Source: Lucinisca nassula
Lineage: Eukaryota; Mollusca; Bivalvia; Lucinida; Lucinidae
Reading direction: 5' to 3'
Assembly: GCA_963580285.1 (NCBI GenBank)
Contig: OY757019.1
Location: forward strand, 61,152,587-61,216,586
Length of the DNA stretch: 64,000 bases
Shown here: in pieces, positions 43,606 to 56,080 of the stretch
Position numbering within the stretch: position 1 is the stretch's first letter
Layout of the letters: every line of letters starts with the position of its first letter
Translations under genes and position numbers: made by a program
The notes under the pieces: model-generated
Database searches by the model: none
The model's input: only the letters and a program-made list of their open reading frames with translations
What the model was told of the DNA's origin: nothing

Positions 43606-45735
43606 TCTATAAGTCCATGTACAAGAAGTGGGTCCAGCACGGGGCATTTTTGGCCCAAGGCTATAATTTTAACAATCTTAGACGATGTCCACTAGATAAA
43701 GCTTCATACCAAATATCAAACACCAGGGCCTTCTGGTTTTAGACAGGAAGATTTTGAAAGGTTTTCCCTATAGAAGTCTATGTAAAAACCGATGGGTTCC
43801 GGCGCGGAGTCATTTTTGGCCCAAGGGCTATATTTTAAACACTCTTGGTAGAGGTCCACCAGATGGAGATTCTTACCAAATATCAAACACCTGGGCCTTC
43901 TGGTTTCAGACAAGAAGATGTGTAAATGTTTTCCCTATATAAGTCCATGTTCAAGACGGTGGGCCCCGGCACGGGGGCATGTTTGGTCCCAGGGCTGTAA
44001 AATGAACAATCTTATAAGAGGTCCACTCGATGAAGCGTCATATCAAATGTCAAAAGCCTGGGCCTTCTGGTTTCAGACATGAAGCTTGATAAAGGTTGTT
44101 CTCTTATAAGTATATGTAAAAGAAGTGGGCCCTGGCGCGGGGGCATTTTTGGCCCCAGATCTATAATTTCAACAATCTTGGCAGAGGTCCACTAGATGAA
44201 GCTTCATACCAAATATCAAATACCTGGGCCTCCTGGTTTCAGACAATAAGATGTTTAAATATTTTCCCTATATAAGCCCATGTAAAAACGGTGGGCCCCG
44301 GCGCGGGGGCATGATTGGCACCAGGGCTATAAAATGAACAATCTTATAAGTGGTCCAGTAGATGAAGCGTCATACCAAATATCAAATACTTGGGCCTTCT
44401 GCTTTCAGACAAGAATATTTTAAAGGCTTTCCCTATATAAGTCCATGTAAAACCGTTGGACCCCAGGGAGGGGCCATATCTGGCCTCATGACTATAATTT
44501 GAACCATCTTGGGAGAGGTCTACTAGATGAAGCTTCATACCAGGTATAAGTCTATGTAAAACCGGTGGGTTCCGGCGCTGGGGCATTTTGGCCCCAGGGC
44601 TATAATTTGAACAATCTTGGTAGAGGTCTACTAGATGGAGCTTCTTACCAAATATCAAAGGCATGGCCTTCTGGTTTCAAACAAGAAGATTGGCCCCAGA
44701 GCTATAATTTGAACAACCTTGGTAGAGGTCCACTTGATGACGCTTCATACCAAATATCTAAAGGTTTTCTATGTTTATCTCTGGTGGTCATCTTTTTCAT
44801 CGAAGGTCACCTGAGCAACCTTCCTGCAAACTTTGAATGGAAAAAAACAAAAGGAAGGAATAAATGTCATTTTCATGTTTTTGTTTTCTATGTTTAGCTC
44901 TGGTGGCCATCTTATTCACCTAAGCGGATCCGTTTTAGCAATTTTAAAGGGACACCTATGCAACATTCATGTGAGCTTCTGGTTTCAGTCAAGAAGATTT
45001 TTAAAGGTTTTCCCTTTATGCAATTATGTCAAGCGGGTGGGCTCCGGCGCGGGGGCATTTTTTGGCCCAGGGATATGATTTGAAGAATCTTTGTAGAGGT
45101 CCACTACCTGAAGCTTCTTACCCAATATCAAAGACCTGGGTCTCCCAGTTGCAGACAAGGATATTTTAAAGGTTGTTCCTATGTTAAAGAAGTGGGCCCC
45201 TGCGCGGGGACATTTTTGGCCCAAGGTCTATACATTGAACAATCCTGGTAGAGGTCCACTTGATGAAGCGTTATACCAAATATCAAACACCTGGGCCTTC
45301 TGGTTTCAGACAAGAAGATTTTTAAAGTTTTCCCTATATAAGTCTATGTAAAACCGGAGGGCTCCGGCGCGGGGGTTGTCTATTTGGCACCAGGGTTATA
45401 ATTTTGAACAATCTATGTAGCGGTCCACTAGCTGAAGCTACATACCAAATATCAAAGCCCTGGTCCTCTCGGTTTCAGAGAAGACGATTTTTATAACTTT
45501 TCAGATAGAAAATCTAATTTTAGCTCCTGGGATCTAGATGTGCAATGGACGGGAACCATTGAATAACTTTAAAAGAGGATCAACTAAGGCTCCATCCTGT
45601 GAAGTCAAAATCTAATTAGTTGTTAAGGAGGAGATGTTGTGTAAAGAAATTGCTGACGGACTGACGACGGCGACGACGGTGAGTGATCACAACAGCTCCT
45701 GGGAGCCTTCGGCTCAGGTGAGCTAAAACAAATCT

Positions 45736-47036
45736 TTAAACGACAACGACTCGTATTTCTTTGAGCCAACTGCAATCAAACTTCACAGGAATGTTGCTTG
45801 GATGACCCTCAATCAAAATAGCTGGAATTGTTTCGCTCAGATGAACAAAATGACCGATCAAATATAAAAAGTTTGAACGACAACTCCTCCTACAACTTGG
45901 GGCCAATTCAAACTCCATAAGAATGTTGCATAGGTGACCCGCTAATTAAATTGGCAAAACGGTTTCGCTCCAAAGAGAAAAATGGCTGCTAGAGCTAAAA
46001 ATAGAAAACAAAATGTCAAGAATTTGCTTTAAATAGCAACTCCTCCTAAACCCTTTCTTTCGTTATACGGATACTCGATCGGTCGCATTTGACCATTACT
46101 CACAGGTGTACAATACATACACTCTAGGTTTGCAGGATGAAAGCCTACACAGTAATCATGTAATTATGGTAGGTATCTTTTACCTGCACAGGGGATGGTT
46201 CTACCTGAACATGGGGCCTCCAGTTAACGTCCCGAACCGAAGAACGGTGCACTTTGTGGCATTCATCCCTGCAAATGATGCCAGTGGAGCATGTTCGGAC
46301 ACCGCAATTTTATTACCGCTGCCGGGAATCGAACCGGGGGCCTCTAGAATCAATGGCAAGTGCACTAACCACTGAGCTACCACGCTCCTAAGCTACCCTT
46401 AGACCAACTTTGTTCAAACGTCAAAGGCATGTTGCTCAGGTGACCAAATACCTAAAATTGTAACGCTCTGATGAAGAAAATGGCCACAAGAGCGACAAAA
46501 AGAAACATCTTAAAACAACAACTCTTCCCCCCCCCCCCCCCCCCCCCCCGCCAATACCAATCAAAGTTCATCGGAGTGATTGCTCAGTCGATCCTCTACC
46601 AAAATAGTCAAACCAGTACCACTCTGGTAAACAAAATGCAGCCGGCGCTAAAATAAAAAATAAAAATAAACGATAACTTCTCCTACAAATTTGGTCCATT
46701 ACCCCCCAAACCTCACATGAATGTTGCTTAGGGTCCCTTTAAAATAGCTAAAACGGTTCCGCATAGGTGAATAAGATGGCCACCAGAGCTAAGGTTCAAT
46801 TCCATTCAAACTTTGCAGGAAGGTTGCTCAGGTGACCTTCGATGAAAAAAATGACCAGCAGAGATAAACATAGAAAACCTTTAGATGACAACTCTTTCAA
46901 ATAAATGTTACTGGAATGATGCTTAGGTGACCCTCTATCAAAACAGCTTAACTGGTTCCGCTCCAATGGACAAGATTGCTACCATAGTTAAACTATAAAA
47001 AAACTCTTTAAATGCTATTTCTGCGAAACTTGTGGT
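45736..47036 (+). repeat. Subrepeat body of the M5 type with a C23 tract
   Basis: Degenerate units with 'CACAGGAATGTTGCT', 'CGCTC..GATGAACAAAATG' and 'AACTCCTCC'. A run of 23 C at 46,527-46,549. A SINE interrupts at 46,120-46,390. Confidence 0.5.
46120..46390 (-). mobile_element. tRNA-headed SINE
   Basis: The minus-strand head GGAGCGTGGTAGCTCAGTGG (46,388 leftward) has B-box CCGGTTCGATTCCCGG at 46,323-46,338. The body continues leftward to about 46,120 without a clear tail. The frames across it are incidental. Confidence 0.6.
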
Positions 47037-47995
47037 AGCATATTACTTTTGTTTTGTTCATCCGTCCGTCCTTCCGTCCTTTCGCTGCCAGTCACGCTTT
47101 TTTCTGCATAGCATAACTTTGAACCGAGCATGCTATATTTTTGAAATTTTAAGAAAAAATATTTGACCCTTGTTTTTTCTTACCTTCTTAATGCATGTCC
47201 CTTTCCAAAAATTGCAATGAAATTTTGTAAGCAACATATCTCAAAAACTCTTTCAGTTATCAAGTTTAAATTTAATCTACTGATAGCGGATGATGAGCAG
47301 ATGAATTGATTAACTTCAGAAAAAAATCCAGAAATATGTTCTTGAGTCATGGTCCTTTAAAACGTTGGGCATTATAAATTTGTAAGCGAGACATCTCGAA
47401 GCAGTCAAGCAATTGTCTTGAAACTTTACTGGCTGATTAGAGATGATGTTGACCTGGACAACTTTTATCTTGAGTTATGACCTCTTTGAAAAATTGGACT
47501 TTTTTAGTTTGTAAGCTCAATATCTTGAAACTTGGGGTGGGGTATGATTGGTAACTGACCTGATTAACCTTTGAAAAAAAAATCTACTTGAGTTATTGCC
47601 CTTTGAACACTTTGATCAATTTAACGTTGTAAGCACGATATCTCAAAAATATACTTGAGATATTAACTTGAAACGTAACAGGCTGATGCGGAATAGATGC
47701 CCATGATACACTTTCGAGTGAAAGAAAACATCTAATTTTTTTCCTGCGTTATGGCCCTTTCTAGATTTCGGTATTTTAACCTTTTAGGCAAAATATGTAT
47801 CTAAAATTATTGGAGATAATGCCTTGACGCTTTACGGATTGATATGGAAAGATAAATAGATGGCCTGACCAACTTTTGAAAAAAAAATCTGAAAGTTTTT
47901 CATTGATTTATGGCCCTTCTAAAATTTGTGCATTTTGAGTTTGTAAGCTAAATATCTCTGAAACCATTTGAGCTATTTGTGTTCCTTTCATGGAA
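47037..47995 (+). repeat. Modular element M6, ~180-bp subrepeats
   Basis: Starts with GTCCGTCCTTCCGTCC (5'-module-like) and repeats 'TTTGTAAGC..AATATCTC', 'CTTGAAACTTTAC' and 'TGAGTTATGGCCCTTT' with heavy divergence. Confidence 0.5.
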
Positions 47996-48004
47996 CTAGA
48001 CAAC

Positions 48005-48570
48005 GGCTCCAAATCGATCGGGGTAAGGGGTTTGCAAATAAATAGAAGTAAAGGCAAAGCTCAGGAATCGATACAATTAACCCACACCTCCCATAAGAGA
48101 CATCAACACAAACTTGAAACAACTCGACCCTAATGGAAACTTTAATAACGGAAAGCCAGAAGGACAGTTACTTTCCCACAAAATAGCCAATTGGCTATCC
48201 AATATAAACAGATACAAACGATACACACCCTCATAGACAAATCATAACAAAAATATACCGCAACAGAAGAACCGCCTGGGAACGGTCCGTGAAAACAAAA
48301 TCGTCGGGGGCTTAAATCGATTTTACACGGCCGCAATCCAGGCCCTTACTTCCGTCGCGATTTAGACAAATAATTTGTTCATTCCTAACTCATCAGTGCA
48401 ACATCTCCGTGAACTCAAAAATCAAACAACCACAGAGATGAAACAACGGCGACGACTCGACAGCAAGAAACCACTGAAATGCTGGAGCAAAAGAAAACAA
48501 GCAGTTAGACTCCGATGGGCCCTACCTGAGACAGGGCATCAGGCACCAACCAACATTACATAAGATTAAA
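48005..48570 (-). repeat. Repeat-D copy
   Basis: Minus-strand copy with CCCACACCTCCCATAAGAGA at its 3' side and CGTCGCGATTTAGACAAATA internally. It extends the known family by the 48,370-48,560 segment. Confidence 0.55.
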
Positions 48571-49215
48571 TTCTAATTCCGATAAACCTCTCACTTCGTA
48601 GCAAGTTGTATCGACCACCAAATGGTACGGTCGAAATCTTCCAGTTGTTTAAAGATCAGCTTGATCGCATTAAGTCTCAGCATAAGGGAAAAAAATCCGG
48701 CAGTACATGTCTATGATAACTCAACTTCAGAGACATTTAATTGTTTCACCTTAAAGACACAGCAAACAAGGCACAATATTGAGTCAGTCAGAATGACAAA
48801 CATTAATTGTCATTGTGAATGGTAGTGGCTTAGAACAAATGGTTAACTCCCCCACCAGTGATAAGAACATATTTGATCTGATTCTTACAACTTTGCCAGG
48901 ACAATTTGAAGATATTTAGTCTCCAGACAAACCGAGAGATCATGATATTGTGATAAGCCTTTTTTGCTATATTTTGAATACAGTTTCAGAGTTTCTTGAA
49001 TTGGCTATTTGGATTCTCTTTTGGGCAGGTGTTTTACACATTTACATGTAAACTAATCTAGCACGCATTTGTTTCTAAGTTTTAAATGCTTCTTTACAAT
49101 ACCACGAACTAGTGCTAACTACAAAATTGTTAACCGGGCTGTGAATCGGGGAATCATCTTGTAGTATATTGCGGATTAGTTCGATGCAACATTCAGTTGT
49201 TGATGTTGTTGCAGG
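48571..49215. other. No feature recognised
   Basis: AT-rich. The small frames have no domain. Confidence 0.4.
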
Positions 49216-49227
49216 GCGACCTATGTG

Positions 49228-49401
49228 TTTGCTTGTTTGATTTGAGGTTTAACGTCCCCGTCAACACTGTATATGTTATTTTGGATACGTTGCTTCCAAT
49301 TTTGTGGGACTTTTATCCGACACTGAGATGAAATGAAATCTCAAGCCCTGTCGCCCAAAGAAACCAATATGATTTATAAGCATTGACGGTCCGACTCGCA
49401 C
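49228..49401 (-). mobile_element. 5'-truncated SINE-A with perfect 12-bp target duplication
   Basis: GCGACCTATGTG at 49,216-49,227 and 49,402-49,413. The copy stops at GACGGTCCGACTCGCAC. Confidence 0.8.
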
Positions 49402-49423
49402 GCGACCTATGTGAGCAGCATCT

Positions 49424-49602
49424 TTAACTCATCGTATGCGATAAACACCTAAAGTGGAACCTTGGCAAACAGTGCAGGCCCAGATCAGACGCCGCAGAAC
49501 GCAGAACAAAAACGAAAAAAATAGGCCTGACAATACATATATGACAAATGGACATGACCAACAGATAGCAATGGAAGAGTCCACTGGCATACAATTGGTT
49601 AA
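49424..49602. mobile_element. TTAA-ended MITE, sister of 25,075-25,283
   Basis: TTAACTCATCGTATGCG to GGCATACAATTGGTTAA. It shares ATAGCAATGGAAGAG with the sister copy. Only the left half of the hairpin core (GCAAACAGTGCAGGCCC) remains. Confidence 0.65.
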
Positions 49603-49691
49603 GTTACTGCTGCCCGCTCCTAAATTTAGCCACCCACCTTCAAATATTCCTGTAAAACATTTTGTTCTCCCCATAGATACCGCATACCTCA

Positions 49692-49985
49692 CAGCGGCCC
49701 CGCCCACCGGGCCTGGAGAAATAGATTGCGCTGCACCGTGCTTCCACGCAGAGCTGAAACCGACCGAACTTGAGTACTGGTAAACAGCTTAGGTCTAATC
49801 CTGCCCAGGAAAAGTGATGCGAGTCGGACCGCTCCTTAAACCCTAGCGGTTTCTATGGGCGGTAGGGCTTGGGGTGTCATTTCATCTCATTGTCGGGTAA
49901 AAGTCCCACAAAATAGGAAGCAGCGTCTCCAAAATGACCTGAATAGTGTTGACGGCGACGTAAAACCTCAACTCAAACAAAAAAG
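49692..49985 (+). mobile_element. SINE-A copy
   Basis: CCCGCCCACCGGGCCTGG to GACGTAAAACCTCAACTC. Full length. Confidence 0.7.
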
Positions 49986-50144
49986 CACACCTCACAGTGA
50001 TGTTTACAGATTTCATACCGAGTATCTTTTATAAAGGCGTTAGCTCTTTTTTTTCCAGTCATACGCCATAATAAAATGTAACTCTATAAAGTTCAGTGAA
50101 GTTGTGAGCAAGATTTTTTACCTATGTTACTCTTTAGCGCTCAC

Positions 50145-50345
50145 TCTGTCGATCGGCCCCCGACCATTGGGGCTTGAAGAAATAAATGGACTGCATGATG
50201 CTTCCACGCAGAGTTGAAACCTACCGCACACAAGTACTGGTAAACCGCTTAGAGGATGTAAGCCTGTCCGGGTAAAGCGGTGCGAGTCGGACCGTCCGTC
50301 TTACAAACCCTATTGGTTTCATTGGGAACCGCAAATCAAACAAAA
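50145..50345 (+). repeat. SINE-A copy with the 3' half deleted
   Basis: Head and middle are present (GGGCTTGAAGAAATAAATGG to CCCTATTGGTTTCATTGGG), then it jumps directly to the CAAATCAAAC tail. Confidence 0.6.
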
Positions 50346-50963
50346 AAAAAAAATCTCTCTATCGACAGGAGGTGGTTTTGAGCACATTTCTCACGATTGC
50401 TGCGAAATCAAACTACGCCTAGGGTAGTCTTGGAACAGACCCCTTACCTTTATTGTATTGTTAAAGAATCAAATGTATGTATGAATGGTACATAGAATGG
50501 TATGTTTGTGTCTATCTATACTCAGTTCTGAAAACTATATATGGCGACATAGAAGTGAAGGCAATGCTCAAGTTACTTTTCGCTTTAAGTACATATTAAA
50601 TTTCAAATAATACTGAGCTTCCGTCTCGTGTTTGCATACAACGGCAAGTTGATTAATGGCAAAATTGCGACTAAGGTATCCTACTAATGCATTGTCACAT
50701 TTTACGACATTTGCTTCAAACAATCGAATTTATTGCGATCGTTTGATTTATGAAAAAATGGCGGGAGCGTAATTGAAAACTACAACATATTCGTACGTAC
50801 TGATGGCTTTTGAATGTCACTTTCGTGTAGTCATATGTATTCTGATGTTAGGCATGTCACTTAAATTAGCAAATAATTAAAACAATTCCATTGTTATTTT
50901 GTTTGCATGTCTGTTTCGAACTGTCAAAGAATGGTGGACCTATATTGAACAAGGACCGCAATA
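50346..50963. other. No feature recognised
   Basis: AT-rich DNA without identifiable content. Confidence 0.4.
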
Positions 50964-51172
50964 TACAGAGAAATTCCGCTTTTAAGACTTCCTATGATTA
51001 AGATTAATTCTGCTTTAAAAGCTTATTAAGAAAGGTGCAGTTACTCTGTCTTCGTGGTTTCTACACACAATGTCCTCTGCCCAGGAACCAACTTTGGGAC
51101 TGTTCAAAAGTGGTCTTAAAGACCATTTTTGAACAGCCCCAATGGTGGTCTTAATATAGGAATTTTACTGTA
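50964..51172. mobile_element. MITE-E copy 2
   Basis: Left end TACAGAGAAATTCCGCTTTT, right end AGGAATTTTACTGTA (inverted). The central palindrome is TTGGGACTGTTCAAAAGTGG with its partner (51,090-51,143). Confidence 0.6.
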
Positions 51173-51609
51173 CATCACAAATACATATTCATGGACGGTA
51201 AAAAAACTGACAGAAATGAATGCTTTTTAGTATTCATATAACATCTTTGGATCGATTCATAAACAATAGATCCAATAGCAGGTAGCCATCCCCCACTGCG
51301 TATCGCTAGAGAAAACGGTCCTCTTCGTATTAACATGATCGTGCAATGAACACCCGTGTTACCGTATATGCGAGATTGATCTTTCTTGAATAAATGTGTA
51401 GATTGTGGTCATCTACCATTAATGTTTGATGCAAACAAAAACTGATATACCAAACGTTTACATCTGTACAAAATGCCTCACGAGGCGATTCTTATACGTG
51501 CGTACAGCATATCATTATTTGAAAGAAGATTGAGAAGATATTCAATCATACTTCCCGTGCCTGTGCTTATTTTCACCCTCATTGGCTAGAACTTACTCAA
51601 TCTAGAATA
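51173..51609. other. No feature recognised
   Basis: A short 'GCCTCACGAGGC' near 51,476 may be a remnant of Hairpin-A. Confidence 0.35.
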
Positions 51610-54088
51610 GTTTAGCTCACCAAAGCGGAAAGTCCCGGGGGAGGTTATGATATATGCAGTGGTCCGTCGTCAACGGCGTCTGCATCTGCGTCTGTGACAT
51701 CAAAATTTTCAGACCACATAGCCTCTGAAACTACTCGGCCAAGGGAAACCAAATTACACGTGGAGCCTTCATGGGGAGTGTGGTCGGGGGGAGGGGGCAA
51801 ATGTTTGTTCGTAAGGACTGAATCACATGACCATGTCCGTATGTGATAAACACTTTTAACTATCTTCTTGTCAGGAAGCAAAATGGTCGATGACCTTGAA
51901 ACATGGTATGCAGCATTGGGGACTCGAACCCTTCCAAGTTTGTTCAGTGACCTTTGTTGACCTTCACGTATTTTACGCCAAGGTTAAATTTTTTCATGTG
52001 GGCGTTTACATTAGGAAAAAGCAAAGCAGCTTTTTTTCTGATATGCCCTCAGAATTGATATTTGCAGTCAATTTCAAAGGCTAAGGTCATTTATTGATCT
52101 TTGTTCTGGATACATCAGATTGTTATCTTTCTTTCCACTATGAGCTGATTGAAACTGAATTATATGTGAAGCCTCTCTGGTATTGGGCAATGAAAATTTG
52201 TTCATAGGATTGGAGTCACGTGAACCAGGAACCAAAACGGCCGATGCCCTTGAAACGTGGTGTGCTGCTTTTTGCCAAGTTTGGTGGTTTAAACATATTG
52301 TTTCACATACTGTGTACATATAATTATATAATAAACATAGCTATATGAAATTCTAAACTAAACGAAATTTCGCATGTGAAGGGATTCAGAAAGAAGCCCA
52401 AATGCTTATTTTATGACGATCTGTCTCCCGAAATATCCCAAGTACAATCAAACAACCGGTGAAATATTGCAATCACATAATGAAGAATAAATATAGTTCA
52501 AACCAAAATACATGAATATGTACGATGGAAAAGTGAAAAATAATGTATGCGTGTGTCAAGTTTGTTCCAGTTGTGACCTTTGGTTGAACTTGATCTAGTT
52601 TTCATCAGGGTCAAATTTGGTCACATAGAATTTGTATTGGGAAACAGACAAAATAGTAGAACTTTTCTCACTGCATCAAAATTGCTGTTTGAGATTATTT
52701 AAATGTCAGTATATACATTTCACAGGCCGAGGTCATTTACTGAGCTGGTCAAGGTCATTTACTGACCTTTGTTCGGGATCCCTTAGAATAAGTACTTTTA
52801 TCTTCTCCATTTGAACAGCTTTTTTTTATTTTGATTCGAGGTTAAACTTCCCCAAATTAGGTCATTTTGGAGACGTTGCTTCCAGTTTTGTGGGACTTTT
52901 ACCTGTCATTTAGATGAAATGACATCTCAATCCCTCCTTATATCCATGGACGGTCCAACTCGCACCATTACGCCTGGTCAGGCTTAGACTTTCTAAGCGG
53001 TTTACCAGTACTAATGTGCGGTCGGTTTCAGCTCTGAGTAGAAGCATCCTGCAGCCTAATCTATTTCTCCAAGCCCTGAGCGGTGGGGACCAACCTTAAA
53101 CAGCTGGGCTGATTAAAGCCAAATTACATGCAGAACATTTTTGCTATGGAATAGCATAGGATAAGCTATGGGATAGCATAGGATATGCTATGAGATAGCA
53201 TAGGATATGAGTCAATTGTCTAAGATGGCCGCCATGCCTCTAACCTTAGAACTGCCGAGCTTTTGTAAAACTGTAGTTGAAATGTGGGTAGGGAAGAATG
53301 TTTCACCCTGGAAGCTGACCATAGACAGGCCACTGAAATTGCTGGATAGATTGAAACCAACTTTAATATAGAACTTCTATGGGACTGGGAAAATGTGTTT
53401 CCGAGATCTTGGTCGTATATATGGCCAAGATGGCTGTCATGCTGGTATGTTGTAAGAAGGATTTAAAATTATATATTTTAGGAGTTGAAATGAGTTGAAA
53501 TGCCCGTGACTTTGAAACTTGGTTTGCATTATTGGGAGTCTGGCCCTACCAACTTTGTTCAAATTATGACCTTTGGTTGACATTGAGTCTAGGTCATATT
53601 CTGTTACTTTGGCATTTGTATGGGGAAAAAAGGCCAAACAGTGTTTTTTTTTCTGATTATAGACTATGGCATCAGATATCAGAAAAATTTGGCATCAGCG
53701 ATCTTTTGTTGGATATCTACATAGATTTTTCAAGCCACCATGGTTTCTTAAAAGAAAACGTTGCTTGCCATCCAGGGACTAGGGCCAGTTTCTGCCACTT
53801 GATCAATATCCTCTACAAATGTCCAATGGGCCTCTTCTTGTTTTACATCAATGTCAAATTCGGTCAGTTTGGCCTTTGTACGGGACAAACGCAAAACAGT
53901 AGATTTTTCTGATTCTGATTTAGACTACGGCATCAGATTCAATGACAATTGGCACCAGTGATCCTTTGGTGGATCTCTACTTAGATTTTTCAAGCCACGA
54001 TGGTTTCTTAAAAAATGTCAGCGAGGACTGGGCCCAGTTTCACTCACTTGACCTCTGGTGAGCCTAGTGGCCTTTGTTCCTCTTGTTT
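51610..54088 (+). repeat. Modular element M7, complete, with ~350-bp degenerate subrepeats
   Basis: Begins TTTAGCTCACC with GTCCGTCGTCAACGGCGTCT and ends with GGTGAGCCTAGTGGCC plus CCTCTTGTTT. The body repeats 'GATGCCCTTGAAACGTGGT', 'CCAAGTTTGTTC' and 'GACCTTTGGTTGA'. SINE-A (52,822-53,095) is nested. A small repeat of GGATAGCATAGGATATGCTA lies at 53,149-53,215. The 126-codon frame at 53,532-53,912 is a subrepeat reading. Confidence 0.6.
52822..53095 (-). mobile_element. SINE-A copy nested in M7
   Basis: GATTCGAGGTTAAACTTCCC (3' end) to AGCCCTGAGCGGTGGGG (5' end), with a small deletion in the tail region. Confidence 0.65.
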
Positions 54089-54847
54089 CATAGTGGCAGC
54101 GGTTTTCTAGCCATTTGAGGAACGGCATAACGGGTATACATTGCATGCATAGACATGTTCATGTCGTTTCATCTTAGTTTCAAAATGAAACCGAAATAGA
54201 AACGAAATATCACGCTTTCATGTTAAATGTTGGCACCTACCAATTAGCAAAATCAAAAATTGAGAAAGACTTTCACGGTAAGCATCAGACTTGTCCAATT
54301 CGATGACATATTTATATTTTTGCCAATTTTTATAATGTGCTTTAGATGTTTCCACCTCAGGTCTCAGTAAATGTCAAGGAAGTGACAATCACTGCGGCTA
54401 AATAGGCTTGTTAACTCCAAAAGCTCTTTATTTATTCACATAAAAATTGTAAATCTAGATTTCTTAACAATTGCGAATTATTTTTCGGTCTAACAATGGT
54501 GGTTTAGTGTTTTTCGGCGCTGTCAAAAAATCCATAAAAATCTAATTTAGATGAAGATCTGAGTGAACATTCTCTATGTTGGAGAGATGATCTCTCTATA
54601 ATCTTTCTTGGCGATGCAGATTTGAAAGTAGAAACTGTTGTGTTATAATAGGATTCGATGACGGAGTATGCAATGAGTTTCCGTGGGTAGACAAATATAC
54701 AATTTTCAATTTGTTGACTTTCAGTACCACGTCTTTCTCTAAAGTGTACTTACCTTGTGCTACCATATACATTACTACATCTGCTACCTACTACTACCTC
54801 AGTTTGCTAAAAACTGTTATAAAAACAGTCATTCATCCTAAAAGAGA
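54089..54847. other. Possible 5' leader of the LINE; no feature recognised
   Basis: AT-rich. No promoter could be recognised. Its position just before ORF1 makes part of it a candidate LINE 5' untranslated region. Confidence 0.3.
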
Positions 54848-56080
54848 ATGACTAAAAAGAACAAAGGGAAAGCAAAGGCCGCCCTTGGTTCCGGTGCGAC
54901 ATCAGGCGCGACATCTGGCACAGCTTCTGGCGTTTCTTCTGCAGTGGCTATCCGACGCAGTCGTCGTGATGCCCCGACCCCAAAGAGACATAGGCCTGAA
55001 AGTGATGATGATGATGAGCACGAATCTGTTACAGAGGTAGATCCAACGGTACTAGTAGACTCGCTACTGGCTTGCTTAATAAAGAGTGAGGGCCTCTTAG
55101 AGGGGTTTATCCAGGATTTGTTCCAAATCCCAAGTATACAGGATAAGATAGTCAACCAAGTTCTGAGGCTTCTCAAGGCAACCCCAACAGAGAACGTTGT
55201 TAACCAGTCAGTAAAGTCTGTCACAAGTGATCTAAATGACACTATTAAGGAGTTAAGTTCAAATGTAAAGACCCTTACAGAAGAGCTGAAACACTCAAAA
55301 AGTCAATGTGACGAATTAGAGCAATATTCAAGACGCAACAATATCATCATTTCTGGTATTCCAGAAAACAATACAGTCGACAGTGAAACTCTGGCATGCA
55401 ATTTAGTGAATAAATACACAGCTACTCCTATTGAACCGAGAGACATAGAAAGGGCACACAGAATAACTCGTCCTTCTGTCAGAGATAGACAAAGGCCTAG
55501 AGACATCATAGTGAAATTCTGTAGCTATAAGTCTAAAGCAGCCGTTCTTTCTAGGGACCCGATGAAAAAGCTCAGAGCAGATAATGCAGTAAAACCGGAT
55601 CAAGAAAGAGTATATGTCCGGGAAGATCTCACCAGAAGCAGAAACTCCCTTATGTACAAAACAAGGGTTCTGAAAAGGGAGAGGAAAATTAAAGATACTT
55701 TCTCCAGAGATGGACGTATAGTGATCAAGCTTTTCTCGGATAGACTTGTATACCTTTCAAGTGAGGATGACTTCATAAACTTCTGTAATAAGCATGACAT
55801 AATTTTTGCTGATCCAAAATCAAAGTCACAAGCTAGAATTCAATCAGAAGGTGGTAAAAAAAACGAAAAAGAATCTGCAATGGACACAGAAACTGTTGGG
55901 CCCACAGGGACTGCAAGCAAGTCAGCTGAGATTCCTGATGTTACAACCCTTGACCCTGAGGCTACAACGTTCATTCCAACCCAGTTGTCTCAGCATCCAG
56001 AAGGAATGGGGCCCATGTCTCAACTACACTATACACAGGGCTCCCCTTCTCAGTCTCTGTTCCAAAACCTTAATGCTTAG
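54848..56080 (+). CDS. LINE ORF1 protein (RNA-binding, L1-ORF1-like), 410 aa
   Basis: An intact frame. The product would be the nucleic-acid-binding chaperone that packages retrotransposon RNA. The N-terminus (1-60) is basic and Ser/Gly/Ala-rich, with an acidic DDDDEHE run at 53-59. Residues ~115-160 look like a coiled coil (heptad Leu/Val, ending CDELEQYSRRNN). Residues ~163-238 resemble the RRM-like domain of L1 ORF1p (NNIIISGIPEN at 164-174, then RDIERAHRI and RDIIVKF). Residues ~248-320 resemble the C-terminal domain (VYVREDLTRSR, then GRIVIKL). The tail to 410 is low-complexity Ser/Thr/Pro/Gln-rich. The motif LEQYSRRNN is frequent in invertebrate non-LTR ORF1 proteins. ORF2 would be expected directly downstream but lies 4.9 kb away, so this may be the ORF1 of the same element, of another copy, or a retained ORF1-only gene. 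The start at 54,848 is the first Met of the frame. Confidence 0.85.
   Translation: MTKKNKGKAKAALGSGATSGATSGTASGVSSAVAIRRSRRDAPTPKRHRPESDDDDEHESVTEVDPTVLVDSLLACLIKSEGLLEGFIQDLFQIPSIQDKIVNQVLRLLKATPTENVVNQSVKSVTSDLNDTIKELSSNVKTLTEELKHSKSQCDELEQYSRRNNIIISGIPENNTVDSETLACNLVNKYTATPIEPRDIERAHRITRPSVRDRQRPRDIIVKFCSYKSKAAVLSRDPMKKLRADNAVKPDQERVYVREDLTRSRNSLMYKTRVLKRERKIKDTFSRDGRIVIKLFSDRLVYLSSEDDFINFCNKHDIIFADPKSKSQARIQSEGGKKNEKESAMDTETVGPTGTASKSAEIPDVTTLDPEATTFIPTQLSQHPEGMGPMSQLHYTQGSPSQSLFQNLNA

Larger units (their letters stand above)
40250..45735. repeat. Composite modular element M5 with ~190-bp subrepeats
   Basis: A plus-strand 5' module (40,258 onward, GTCCGCCGTCCGTCGTCC) is followed by 'CTCCTCC/CGCTCCGATTAACAAAATGG' subrepeats to about 41,040. 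Then come roughly eighteen copies of a ~190-base unit (CCAGGGCTATAATTTGAAC, TGGTAGAGGTCCACTAGATG, TTCTGGTTTCAGACAAGAAG). It ends with a minus-strand 5' module at 45,655-45,735 (CTTCGGCTCAGGTGAGCTAA). The block is split at 42,560-43,605 by a SINE, Repeat-D and Repeat-C. The open frames are subrepeat readings. Confidence 0.65.

Noticed and set aside
46317..46388. tRNA gene candidate on the minus strand
   Set aside because: The B-box is good but the anticodon stem does not pair and the acceptor is poor. SINE head is more likely.
51900..51930. B-box-like GGGGACTCGAACCC
   Set aside because: The position is part of the M7 subrepeat; sister units read GGGAGTCTGGCCC. No tRNA structure.
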